Source of the DNA: Sulfobacillus sp.
Lineage (GTDB): Bacteria > Bacillota > Sulfobacillia > Sulfobacillales > Sulfobacillaceae
Assembly: GCA_027343695.1 (NCBI GenBank)
Contig: DAHWKJ010000028.1
Location: 1-64,000, forward strand
Direction of reading: 5' to 3'
DNA: 64,000 bases
Both the position numbers and the translations under genes were made by a program. This document shows, one piece after another, positions 39,823-48,615 of the stretch. Every line of letters begins with the position of its first letter. Position 1 is the stretch's first letter. Below the pieces are notes generated by a model, which searched no databases, was not told the DNA's origin, and saw only the letters and a list, made by a program, of their open reading frames with translations.

Positions 39823-40978
39823 ATGTTGAAAGCCTATCGCTATCGTCTCTATCCAACCGACGAGCAAGCTGCCTTCCTGAACCGCCAGTTTGGGTCAGTG
39901 CGCTATGTCTACAACTGTGCGTTAGCGTTGGCGACCACGACCTACCAGACGCAAGGCCAGGGGATCACGCGGTTTCAGTTAGACAAACGTCTCACCGCGC
40001 TGAAACAGGAATTGTCGTGGTTAGGCGAAGTGGCGTCGCAACCCTTGCAACAAGCGTTGGTGCATTTGGATAAAGCGTTCACGCGGTTTTTTCGGGAGAA
40101 AAAAGGGTACCCCCGCTTCAAGCCGAAGCGCGGCAAGCAAAGCGCGACCTATCCCCAAGGCGTCAAAATTCATTGGGAGAACGGCGTCATCTATTTGCCC
40201 AAGGCGGGATGGATTCGCACCGTATTCAGTCGCCGCTTTTCGGGCACCGTGAAAACCGTCACCGTCAGTCGCGTGCCCTCCGGCAAGTTCTTTGTCTCGG
40301 TACTCGTTGAGGACGAAAACCAAGTCCCTGACGCCATAGCAGAAACATGGGAACGTGCCGTAGGTGGCGATCTCGGACTCCACGACTTCTTGGTGCTTTC
40401 TACCGGGGAAAAGTGTGGGCATCCCCAATGGTTGGAATCTGAATTGTATCGCCTGAAGATCCTCTAGCGGAGATTAGCCAAAACGGCTAAAGGGTCGAAG
40501 AATCGCACGAAGATTCGCCGCAAAATAGCGATTGCATGAGCAGGTGGCGAACCGGCGACAGGATTTCTTGCACAAACTGAGTACGGACCTCGTGCGTCGG
40601 TTTGATACCATCTGCATCGAGGATCTGAACGTGGCCGGAATGGCGCGGAATCATGCCTTAGCCCGACGGATTGCGCAGTCCGGCTGGGCGGAATTTCGTC
40701 GCCAACTGGAATATAAGGCTCAATGGTACGGCAAGCATGTGCGCGTCATCGGACGGTTTGCGCCGTCCTCGCGCCTCTGTCTTTGTGGCTACTACAACCA
40801 CGATCTCACGCTGGCCGACCGTCAGTGGGATTGTCCGAATTGCGGACGCCACCATGACCGCGATGTAGTCGCGGCGAACAATATTAAACGCTTCGCCGTT
40901 GCGAAGCACCCGACAGGGCGGGACACGCCCGGTGAGCCTGGGGAGCCCCCTCTTGTGGACGAACGGCGCAAGCCCTAA
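39823..40978 (+). pseudogene. tnpB: TnpB (RNA-guided nuclease family/OrfB) disrupted by an amber codon and a frameshift
   Basis: Part 1 39823-40467 (MLKAYRYRLYPTDEQ...GGDLGLHDFLVLS), TAG at 40465, same-frame continuation RRLAKTAKGSKNRTKIRRKIA, shift near 40525-40535, part 2 HEQVANRRQDFLHKLST...IEDLNVAGM...CPNCGRHHDRDVVAANNI. Confidence 0.85.
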
Positions 40979-41058
40979 GAAACAATGGTGCGATGAAGCA
41001 GGAACCCGATGTCGTGAGGCGCGGGAATCCCCCGGATTTATCCGCGGGGAGGATGTCA
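40880..41058 (+). ncRNA. Putative omega-RNA (reRNA) region at 3' end of tnpB and right end
   Basis: Position plus conserved-looking GAAGCAGGAACCC...GGGAATCCCCCGGATTTATCCGCGGGGAGGATGTCAA right-end sequence. Confidence 0.45.
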
Positions 41059-41130
41059 ATGGATTCTCCGCTGAAAGGAGCGGGCGCTAGACGGGTTGAA
41101 TGCGTTGAGGCAATAGCGTCCATACGACAA

Positions 41131-41661
41131 ATGGAAAAACCAAACGGACCTGGGATCGAGGTGTTTGCGGGGCGCGCCGTTTCGGTTCGCGTTGATCCCG
41201 TTATCGTGGGGGACCGGCAAGCAACCCGCGAGGTTGTCGAACGGGTTGCTGCGGTGGGCATTATTGCCGAAGACAGTGACGGACACATCGTGGTGATTTT
41301 CCAATATCGATGGCCCATCCAACGGTGGTGCTGGGAGCTTCCCGCCGGCAAAATTGATCCGGGTGAGTCGGCCTTAGAGGCGGCCCAACGGGAACTTGCC
41401 GAAGAGACGGGATATCATGCCGAATATTGGGAGTCGGTGCTGGAGTTCTATCCATCGCCCGGTTATAGTACCGAACGGATGACAGTCTTCTATGCCAGGG
41501 AGCTAACCGCCACCACACCTGAGCCAGAAGAAGACGAAGATATTCAAACGGTGCTGTGGGACCGTGCGCAACTCGAGCAGCATTTGCGACGAAACGACGG
41601 GCTCAATGCGCTCTGGGTAGTAGCTGTTCAATGGTGGCTCAACCGTCCACGCAATCCGTGA
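41131..41661 (+). CDS. nudF: NUDIX hydrolase, ADP-ribose pyrophosphatase-like
   Basis: Nudix box GKIDPGESALEAAQRELAEETGY; family-like N-terminus VFAGRAVSVRVDPVIVGDRQATREVVE; start uncertain. Confidence 0.85.
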   Translation: MEKPNGPGIEVFAGRAVSVRVDPVIVGDRQATREVVERVAAVGIIAEDSDGHIVVIFQYRWPIQRWCWELPAGKIDPGESALEAAQRELAEETGYHAEYWESVLEFYPSPGYSTERMTVFYARELTATTPEPEEDEDIQTVLWDRAQLEQHLRRNDGLNALWVVAVQWWLNRPRNP

Positions 41662-41875
41662 GGAAGCGTAACGCCATTGCGGCCACCTGAATGGCTTCGG
41701 CGCGCACTGCGACCGGGTCATAACGACTGGGGGAGCGTCGAACTTCCTCCCAGAGTTCATCGAGTTCCTCGAGTAATATCGCGTAACCTTCGTGGGGGCT
41801 ATGGAACTTTGGGTAGCGCCTCACCGCACTGTGGTATTCTTCTAAGATGAGTTCAATGGCAGTAGATGGATTCAT
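41639..41875 (-). CDS. Small MazG-like hypothetical protein
   Basis: EGYAILLEELDELWEEVRRSP...AVRAEAIQVAAMALRFL, EExxE plus ExxxxAA pattern. Confidence 0.65.
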   Translation of the reverse strand: MNPSTAIELILEEYHSAVRRYPKFHSPHEGYAILLEELDELWEEVRRSPSRYDPVAVRAEAIQVAAMALRFLTDCVDG

Positions 41876-41971
41876 GCCCCACTATTTCGCTATCGAGGAA
41901 TATTATTCCTGCTTTTGACGTCTAATTCGTTGCCGCCCCCATAAGATGCAACAAAGGGGGTAGATAAGCCT

Positions 41972-42604
41972 ATGGTCGCCTCGCAACCGGGACTGAGATG
42001 GCAAGAACAATTGCACCGATATCAAACACCGCTCATTATCGCCGTGAGTACCTTTGCCTTGGGGATTTTGTTTGGGGTGATGGCGGTTGGGACGCTTACC
42101 CCCGCCGACAAAGCCTCTCTGGTGGCGTATTTGCATCGATTTATCGCTGGACAAGCTTCAACCCCCGAGGGATCGTCGTTGTTTTCCCGGGCAGTCGTGG
42201 ACAATCTTAAAGTGCTAGGCTTATTGTATGTATTGGGTATCTCGGTTGCCGGAATGCCTCTTGTGGCGCTGGTGGTGTTCTTTCGTGGCTTTGTGTTGGG
42301 ATTCGCAATGGGGTTTGTGACCACAACAATGGCGTGGCAGGGGGTGTGGTTTGGGGTCGTTGTGGTCGGGCTGCAAAGTGCCTTTATGGTACCCGCCACC
42401 ATGCTGGTGGCGGCCGGCGCCTTGGGGTTTTCCTGGAGTCTCGTGGCGCCACGATCCACGACTGTTCGCCATAGCGTGCTCGAACAATTTGTGGGTCTCA
42501 CGTTTTTGGTGGTGGCTATGGGGGCCGTGGTGGTCGTGGGCAGCGCCTGCGAGACACTCGTTGCACCATTCTTGGTCCACTTGTTGCGTAACTGGGGGAT
42601 TTAG
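41972..42604 (+). CDS. spoIIM: Stage II sporulation protein M
   Basis: Polytopic; NLKVLGLLYVLGISVAGMPLVALVVFFRGFVLGFAMGF; adjacent to nudF as in Bacillus. Confidence 0.88.
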   Translation: MVASQPGLRWQEQLHRYQTPLIIAVSTFALGILFGVMAVGTLTPADKASLVAYLHRFIAGQASTPEGSSLFSRAVVDNLKVLGLLYVLGISVAGMPLVALVVFFRGFVLGFAMGFVTTTMAWQGVWFGVVVVGLQSAFMVPATMLVAAGALGFSWSLVAPRSTTVRHSVLEQFVGLTFLVVAMGAVVVVGSACETLVAPFLVHLLRNWGI

Positions 42605-42690
42605 CTGAGGAATCTAGCTTCGGGATACTGACAACGAATTCGGAAATCCCGCATACCGGTTGTAGATTCCAGAATAGGGAGGGCTTGTGA

Positions 42691-42960
42691 ATGAAATATG
42701 TGGCACGGTTAGCTATCATCGACGCAGAAAAGAATGCGGAATATCGTCCGTTGCACTTGGAGTATATCGGAGAATTATATCGGCGCGGAAAGATTGTTAT
42801 GGCTGGTCCTTTTACTGACAAAACCGGAGGCCTGGTGATTTATGACGTGGATTCGCTCGAAGAAGCCCTTCGCTTGGTCGAGCAAGATCCCGTGGTGAGA
42901 TCCGGTGCGCGCACGGCAACGGTGCAGGAGTGGACGGTTCTCGATCTGGAGGCCTTATAG
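42691..42960 (+). CDS. YciI family protein
   Basis: HLEYIGELYRRGKIVMAGPFTDKTGGLVIYDVDSLEEALRLVEQDPVV. Confidence 0.9.
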   Translation: MKYVARLAIIDAEKNAEYRPLHLEYIGELYRRGKIVMAGPFTDKTGGLVIYDVDSLEEALRLVEQDPVVRSGARTATVQEWTVLDLEAL

Positions 42961-43131
42961 CGAGCGGTGCCGAGTGAGGTCGCGGTATGTGAGCCAGGCA
43001 CTTCGAGAATTTTTTTGGTGCTACGGGACTAAACGACATTCTGGGACCGAATACTATAAACAAAGGCATTACTGCTGGGGATGACCTGGGTCATTCCGAA
43101 GACCGTTGGTCAGGCTCACAAGAGGGGGATC

Positions 43132-43269
43132 ATGTTGGCGAAATTGACTGAAGACACGTTATTGCATTGTGCGGCGTGTGGCCACCCTAGTTCCTCGCTG
43201 ATCAAGGCCATGGATAACCGTCTCTTGTGTATGGACTGCAAACGCACTCTTCCGAAGCATCCCGTGTAA
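43132..43269 (+). CDS. Small CxxC...CxxC protein (45 aa)
   Basis: MLAKLTEDTLLHCAACGHPSSSLIKAMDNRLLCMDCKRTLPKHPV; SD agaggggg. Confidence 0.6.
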   Translation: MLAKLTEDTLLHCAACGHPSSSLIKAMDNRLLCMDCKRTLPKHPV

Positions 43270-43597
43270 CCCCAATCTAATGAGATGCTTTGGAGTAGCC
43301 AAGGACGTGTATGGTGTGTACCGTTCAGACTCGTTTAACTGCGGAGCTTCTAGATTATTTCAAGCGCGTATTTATAGGTATTCGTGAGAAAAATGGACCG
43401 GAGTCATAATCATTGAGACTGTTTTGACCAAACCTGACCCTCAACCATCAGTTGGCGAAAAGCATGTCCGGTGCGATCAGGCATCCGTTATTGCAATGCA
43501 CGATATGAAAGGCTGAAAGTGGGGGAGACCCGAAGCTGGTGAAAAATGCCTCTAGGCGTGATACGATGAACAGTATCACGGTACCTGGAGGTGTTAC

Positions 43598-44974
43598 ATG
43601 TTTAAAAATGTATGGAGCGTCCAGCACAACATGGGGTCCCCTGCACCCGATGTGGTTTTAATCCCAGCCCCTGCCTACTCGGCCTTCATGGGTCGTTCCG
43701 CTTCTCGCGTGAGTTCAAAACCGTTATTAATCGTGGAATCGGGACTGCCAGACGTTGTACTGGTACCACAAGCCAGCACAAGCCGAAAGACTCTAAAAAT
43801 GTTCAAAGAGGCGGCACAACTGGCCAAAGACCTCTCTCCGGCGCGCATTGCTATCGTTGTCGATACCCTTTCCCCATCGGAAACTGCCGCAGCGCTCTGG
43901 GGTGCCGGCCAAGCGCTCTATCGATATCGTGACCTCGCCCATGAAACCACGGGTCCTAAAGTCATAGTGGTGTCGTCTGACGGTGATGAGTCACGGCTAA
44001 ACGCGCTCTTGGTAATCGTTCAAAACCAGTCCTTGGCGCGCGACTTAGTGAACTTGCCGTCCAATCTTAAATCACCGCACCAACTGGCGCACTGGATGCA
44101 ATCGGGGAGTCCCCAACATATCACCTGGCAGACGATTGACGAGGCCGCACTGAAAGAACTCGGCGCAGGAGGCATTCTTGGTGTGGGACAAGGTAGCGAC
44201 AGGCCGCCCTGTATGCTGGTGGGCCGCTATGAAGGACGACCTGGGGACCCGTGGATTGGATTGGTCGGGAAGGGCATTACCTTCGACAGCGGAGGCATCT
44301 CGCTCAAGGCAGGCGAGGGAATGGGACGCATGAAAGGAGACATGGGCGGTGCGGCGGCCGTGGTCGGGGCGATTCGCGCCATTGCGGAGAGTGGCCTGGC
44401 GGTGAATGTACTGGCTGTGACCCCTCTGGCTGAGAATCTTCCGGGTGGGGGGGCGTACCGGCCTGGAGACGTCCTTACCATGATGGATGGTACCACCGTG
44501 GAGGTGATTTCGACCGATGCGGAGGGGCGTCTCGTATTAGGCGATGGGGTAACTTGGGCCTTGCGTCAAGGGGTCAGTGCGGTGGTCGATATTGCCACCC
44601 TGACTGGGGCCAACGTGGTCGCCTTGGGCGGAATCCGCAGCGGTCTATTGTGCACCGATGATGATCTGAAACAAATGGTGATCGACGCAACCGAAAGCAT
44701 GGCAGAACCCTGTTGGGAGTTGCCCCACGATGAGGACTATCTGGAGCTGATCAAGACCCCGATTGCCGATCTCAAAAATAGCGGGGGTCGGCCAGCCGGG
44801 ACCGTCACCGCGGGACTATTTGTCGGACACTTTGCTAAAACCATCCCATGGGCCCATTTAGACATTGCCGGATTAGCATTCGAGGCGGGATCCGGTATTG
44901 GGACCGGGGCGACCGGGTTCGGGGTGGCTAGCTTAGTCGAAATTTGCCGGCGGTTTGGAGAGCGAGCCCAGTAA
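43598..44974 (+). CDS. pepA: Leucyl aminopeptidase (M17)
   Basis: GKGITFDSGGISLKAGEGMGRMKGDMGGAA...NTDAEGRL-like ISTDAEGRLVLGD. Confidence 0.94.
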   Translation: MFKNVWSVQHNMGSPAPDVVLIPAPAYSAFMGRSASRVSSKPLLIVESGLPDVVLVPQASTSRKTLKMFKEAAQLAKDLSPARIAIVVDTLSPSETAAALWGAGQALYRYRDLAHETTGPKVIVVSSDGDESRLNALLVIVQNQSLARDLVNLPSNLKSPHQLAHWMQSGSPQHITWQTIDEAALKELGAGGILGVGQGSDRPPCMLVGRYEGRPGDPWIGLVGKGITFDSGGISLKAGEGMGRMKGDMGGAAAVVGAIRAIAESGLAVNVLAVTPLAENLPGGGAYRPGDVLTMMDGTTVEVISTDAEGRLVLGDGVTWALRQGVSAVVDIATLTGANVVALGGIRSGLLCTDDDLKQMVIDATESMAEPCWELPHDEDYLELIKTPIADLKNSGGRPAGTVTAGLFVGHFAKTIPWAHLDIAGLAFEAGSGIGTGATGFGVASLVEICRRFGERAQ

Positions 44975-45793
44975 AATTCCCCCTAGAATCAGGAAAATGC
45001 CGAGCCACTGCACCATGAATGTGTGTTGACCCACGAGGATTCGAGACAAAATGATGGCGACCGGTAGTTCGGCGGCGGCAACGATAGCCGTAGAGCCTCC
45101 GCCCAATTGTGGGGCGTTGCGGTAGATCAGCCATAACGGGATGGCTTGGCTAAATAGGCCAACTAGCGCCCCCCAAACCCAGACTCGGTGTGGTGGGTTA
45201 GCTAGGCTCCACACGTGATAGACGGTGACGACAATAAGACCCCCTAGGGTCGTGGAGACGAATGCCCGCGGCCAAGGGGTGTCAGTCGCCGAAAACCGGC
45301 TGGACCAGACTAAGGTCAAAGCGTATCCGAGCCCGGCTAGTACGCCCCATAAAATCCCCACGACTGACCATCGATGGGGGCCTAATGGTACCGCTAACAG
45401 GGTTCCACCGAGGATGATGGCAATGCCAAGCCACTGAAATCGAGAAGGCTTTTTGCCGTAGAATACCCACTCCAATAAGGGGGCTTGCCACGCGAATTGG
45501 AATAAGAGCAAAATGGCAAAGCCGGGGCTCAATAGGGCTATGCTACGATAGTAGGTGAGACCCGTTACTGCGGCAGCCAGGCCAATGAATAGGATCAAAC
45601 CAGGCTTTTCTAGGGTTAGGCGGTGACGGCGGGAGACGATTCCGGTCATCACCAAGAAGAATGTAATTGGCAGAGGGTATTGTGCGATAGTGAGCCACGA
45701 GATGGGGATGTCGCGGAGCGATGCCATTTTTACAATAGGGGTGATGGCCCCATAGGATATGGCGGCGACCAGGACCATCAGCATGGCGGTCAC
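44933..45793 (-). CDS. EamA/DMT family transporter
   Basis: 10 TM EamA pattern; start probably GTG 45793 or ATG 45784 rather than 45868. Confidence 0.82.
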   Translation of the reverse strand: MTAMLMVLVAAISYGAITPIVKMASLRDIPISWLTIAQYPLPITFFLVMTGIVSRRHRLTLEKPGLILFIGLAAAVTGLTYYRSIALLSPGFAILLLFQFAWQAPLLEWVFYGKKPSRFQWLGIAIILGGTLLAVPLGPHRWSVVGILWGVLAGLGYALTLVWSSRFSATDTPWPRAFVSTTLGGLIVVTVYHVWSLANPPHRVWVWGALVGLFSQAIPLWLIYRNAPQLGGGSTAIVAAAELPVAIILSRILVGQHTFMVQWLGIFLILGGILLGSLSKPPANFD

Positions 45794-45809
45794 GCGTTGT
45801 CGCAACGAA

Positions 45810-46226
45810 CTAAAAACCAAATAGGCCGGTTGTGATACCACGGCCAAGCATGAGGAACAAAAATACATTCAAACCAAAGTAGACCCAAACTTCATGGAAT
45901 TTTCCATAATCGTTCTCCATCACGATTCTTAGGGAACGACCGGGCATGAGGCCACGCTCGACTCCAATGGTTAGGAGTGCGAGCACACCATATAAGACAT
46001 GTAAGGAGTCTCGCGGCCTTAAATGAACAAGGTAAAGGCTCGCTCCAGATACTGCCAATAGCAATACGCCAATTTGCGCCGCCGCTTGCCATCTCCAAAA
46101 TGCCGGATTTAGGGATTTTTGCTTTCGGGTACGCAACGCTGCAACACTGAGCCCGAGCGCCAGGAAAAACAATATAAATGCGAGAATCACATGAAGGTTG
46201 ATAAAGACCCGATACAAGAGCGGCAT
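45810..46226 (-). CDS. Hypothetical four-TM membrane protein
   Basis: Hydrophobic ORF MPLLYRVFINLHVILAFILFFLALGLSVAALR... Confidence 0.7.
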   Translation of the reverse strand: MPLLYRVFINLHVILAFILFFLALGLSVAALRTRKQKSLNPAFWRWQAAAQIGVLLLAVSGASLYLVHLRPRDSLHVLYGVLALLTIGVERGLMPGRSLRIVMENDYGKFHEVWVYFGLNVFLFLMLGRGITTGLFGF

Positions 46227-46562
46227 GGTGTATCCTCCGGGTTTGTCGTGACATTCCCCTCTCCGAGTCTAAACGAGCCTGCATCGGGTGGCAATAGATT
46301 ACGGGAAATCGGTGGCTCACGTACTGGCGGGCTTCATGCCAAGGAGCAAGTGATCTGTTAAAGCAAGAATCACCGGGGACGGTTCGCCGGCTGTCCTGCC
46401 GTTTTGGGGATAGGCCTTAGTCTCAGACCTTTGCAGCATATCCATTGATGAGCCCATAGATCCAAATTTCAAAAAAGGTATGCCGTAATGGCGGTTTCTG
46501 GGCTATTCTGGGATTATCTAGTGCGAGGAAGTCGCGTGAATGCAATGGAAGGAGATCTCAAC

Positions 46563-47009
46563 ATGGCCCAACTCACCCCATTTGAAACCGTCGATATTGA
46601 CGGACATCCCATCACCCATGTGACGGTGAAAGATCATGCGCCGGCCCTGATCGTGATGCTGCGTGGATTATTTTGACCGTATTGCCGTAAAGAGCTCGGG
46701 GAGCTCGCAAAGGCACTGCCGATGTTCCGAGAAACGAAGATTGAGGTGGTGGTGATGGCACCTGACACGGTTGACGCATTAACGGAGTATCGGACCCATC
46801 ACGGATTAGACTGTCGCCTGGTCTCTGACCACGACGGACGATTGCTACAAAAATTGGGACAGCCTGTGCATTGGTGGCAGTTCGGGAGATTACCGGCCAC
46901 GTTGGCCGTGAGCCAGAGTGGTGAAGTGGTGTGGACTCATATCGGGCGGTCCGTCAGAGATATTCCTAAGTTCACCGAGGCGGCGACGTGGTTTACGGGA
47001 CAAAGTTGA
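46563..47009 (+). CDS. Candidate selenoprotein: AhpC/TSA (peroxiredoxin/thioredoxin-fold) protein with UxxC motif, TGA at 46674-46676 read as Sec
   Basis: Track ORFs 46488-46676 and 46722-47009 are in the same frame; joined read MAQLTPFETVDIDGHPITHVTVKDHAPALIVMLRGLF-U-PYCRKELGELAKALPMFRETKIEVVVMAPDTV...; SD ggaaggag before ATG 46563. Confidence 0.78.
46683..46715 (+). promoter_or_regulatory. SECIS-like hairpin immediately downstream of the in-frame TGA
   Basis: TGCC-gtaaa-GAGCTC-ggg-GAGCTC-gcaaa-GGCA; G-containing apical loop starts 21 nt after the TGA. Confidence 0.65.
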
Positions 47010-47083
47010 CGGCTCTGATGCAGATCGTCCTAGTTTGGGATAAACTTAGGAAATAGAAACCCAATCGGGTCAGGGAGGCTTAA

Positions 47084-48502
47084 TTGATGACGGGTTCAGG
47101 GATTCAATATATCATTCGGCTCAGTATGCAACGTGAACTGGTGCCCTTTCGGCAGTTGGTGGAACTAGTCGACGAAATTGGCGGGGATATCGTAGCACTA
47201 GACCTGGTCCGGGCAGAGGATCAGAGGACTATCCGGGACCTAACGGTGGTGATGCCGTCTCCGGAACACTTGAAGCAACTCGAAAAGGCTTTAGACGGCA
47301 TGCCCGGAACGGCGATTGAGAATGTTTCGGACAGAACTTTCTTGATGCATCTCGGTGGGAAAATAGAGATACAGCCCCGCGTACAAATTAAGACCCGAGC
47401 CGATCTATCGCACGTTTACACCCCGGGGGTAGCGCGGGTCGTACAAGCGATTGCCGATGATCCGAGTAAGGCGTTTCAATTGACCATGAAACGCAACACC
47501 GTTGCGGTGGTGACCGATGGGACGGCAATCTTAGGATTAGGGCACTTAGGGCCTAAGGCGGCATTGCCGGTGATGGAAGGGAAGGCCGTGCTGTTCAAGT
47601 GGCTCGCCAACGTAGATGCGATTCCAATTTGTCTCGATACCACGGATGTCGATGAAATCGTGGACACGGTGGTGCGGATTGCGCCCGGCTTTGGCGGGAT
47701 TAATTTAGAAGACATTGCGGCCCCGCGGTGTTTCGAGATTGAGGCGAGACTGCGGGAGCGCTTGGACATTCCGGTTTTTCATGACGACCAGCATGGCACT
47801 GCGGTGGTCATTTTAGCGGGACTATTAAACGCAGCCAAAGTCGTGAAGAAAGAATTAAAGGATCTCCGGGTGGTCGTGGCTGGCATTGGGGCAGCAGGGA
47901 CGGCCACCACTGAATTACTACTGGAAGCGGGGGTCACCGACATTGTGGGATACGATCGGATGGGTCCATTGACGTCGACCCATTCCTATGAGGGATACCC
48001 GGCGTGGGAAGCCTATGCCAAAAAGACCAATCCCTTTCATCGTGAGGGATCACTGGGTGACATTTTACGTGGAGCCGATGCCTTTGTCGGCGTCTCCTCC
48101 GGTAACCTACTCACTGTGGAAGATGTTGAAGGCATGGCTAAAGACCCGATTCTCTTCGTAATGGCGAATCCCGAGCCAGAAATTCGACCCGAACTCGTCC
48201 AATCTAAAGTGCGGGTTTTAGCGACGGGGCGATCGGATTATCCCAACCAAATCAATAACGTGTTGTGCTTCCCAGGTCTGTTCCGCGGGGTGCTGGATAG
48301 TCGTGCGAGCCGCATTACGACCGGTATGAAAATCGCGGCGGCGGAAGCGCTGGCGCAAGTGGTGAAACCTGATGAACTGTCGGCCGAATACATCATTCCT
48401 AGTGTGTTCAATCGGGAAGTCTCACTCCGAATCGCCCAAGCGGTAACCCATGCAGCCGAGGAAGAAGGCGTGGCGCGCCGTGTTGCGACGACGTTGCGGT
48501 AG
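47084..48502 (+). CDS. NAD-dependent malic enzyme with N-terminal ACT domain
   Basis: VYTPGVARVVQAI, VTDGTAILGLGHLGPKAALPVMEGKAVLFK, FHDDQHGTAVVILAGLLNA. Confidence 0.94.
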   Translation: MMTGSGIQYIIRLSMQRELVPFRQLVELVDEIGGDIVALDLVRAEDQRTIRDLTVVMPSPEHLKQLEKALDGMPGTAIENVSDRTFLMHLGGKIEIQPRVQIKTRADLSHVYTPGVARVVQAIADDPSKAFQLTMKRNTVAVVTDGTAILGLGHLGPKAALPVMEGKAVLFKWLANVDAIPICLDTTDVDEIVDTVVRIAPGFGGINLEDIAAPRCFEIEARLRERLDIPVFHDDQHGTAVVILAGLLNAAKVVKKELKDLRVVVAGIGAAGTATTELLLEAGVTDIVGYDRMGPLTSTHSYEGYPAWEAYAKKTNPFHREGSLGDILRGADAFVGVSSGNLLTVEDVEGMAKDPILFVMANPEPEIRPELVQSKVRVLATGRSDYPNQINNVLCFPGLFRGVLDSRASRITTGMKIAAAEALAQVVKPDELSAEYIIPSVFNREVSLRIAQAVTHAAEEEGVARRVATTLR

Positions 48503-48516
48503 ACTTCGCATCCATG

Positions 48517-48548
48517 GAGGACTAGAGCATGAGCATGCTCTAGTCCTC
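48517..48548 (+). terminator. Hairpin after malic enzyme
   Basis: gaggactagagcat gagc atgctctagtcctc, 14-bp perfect stem. Confidence 0.6.
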
Positions 48549-48615
48549 TCTGCGTTGGGGATTTGAGATGAACATGCCTTAGGCATTAGATCGGAAAGAA
48601 AAGCGAGGTACCATC

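Larger units (their letters stand above)
39700..41058 (+). mobile_element. IS200/IS605-type element carrying only a tnpB-like gene (IS1341-like); ends approximate
   Basis: TnpB coding remnants, left-end hairpin gcgccgtaaagcccctgacgttaatcatggggatataaggcgc, right-end hairpin gggaatcccccggatttatccgcggggaggatgtcaa; no tnpA. Confidence 0.8.

Noticed and set aside
46488-47009. Reading the split AhpC/TSA gene as an ordinary pseudogene
   Set aside because: Only one lesion, a TGA exactly at the redox Cys position, same frame on both sides, good SD and a SECIS-like hairpin; selenocysteine explains all of this better, though machinery outside the window must be confirmed.
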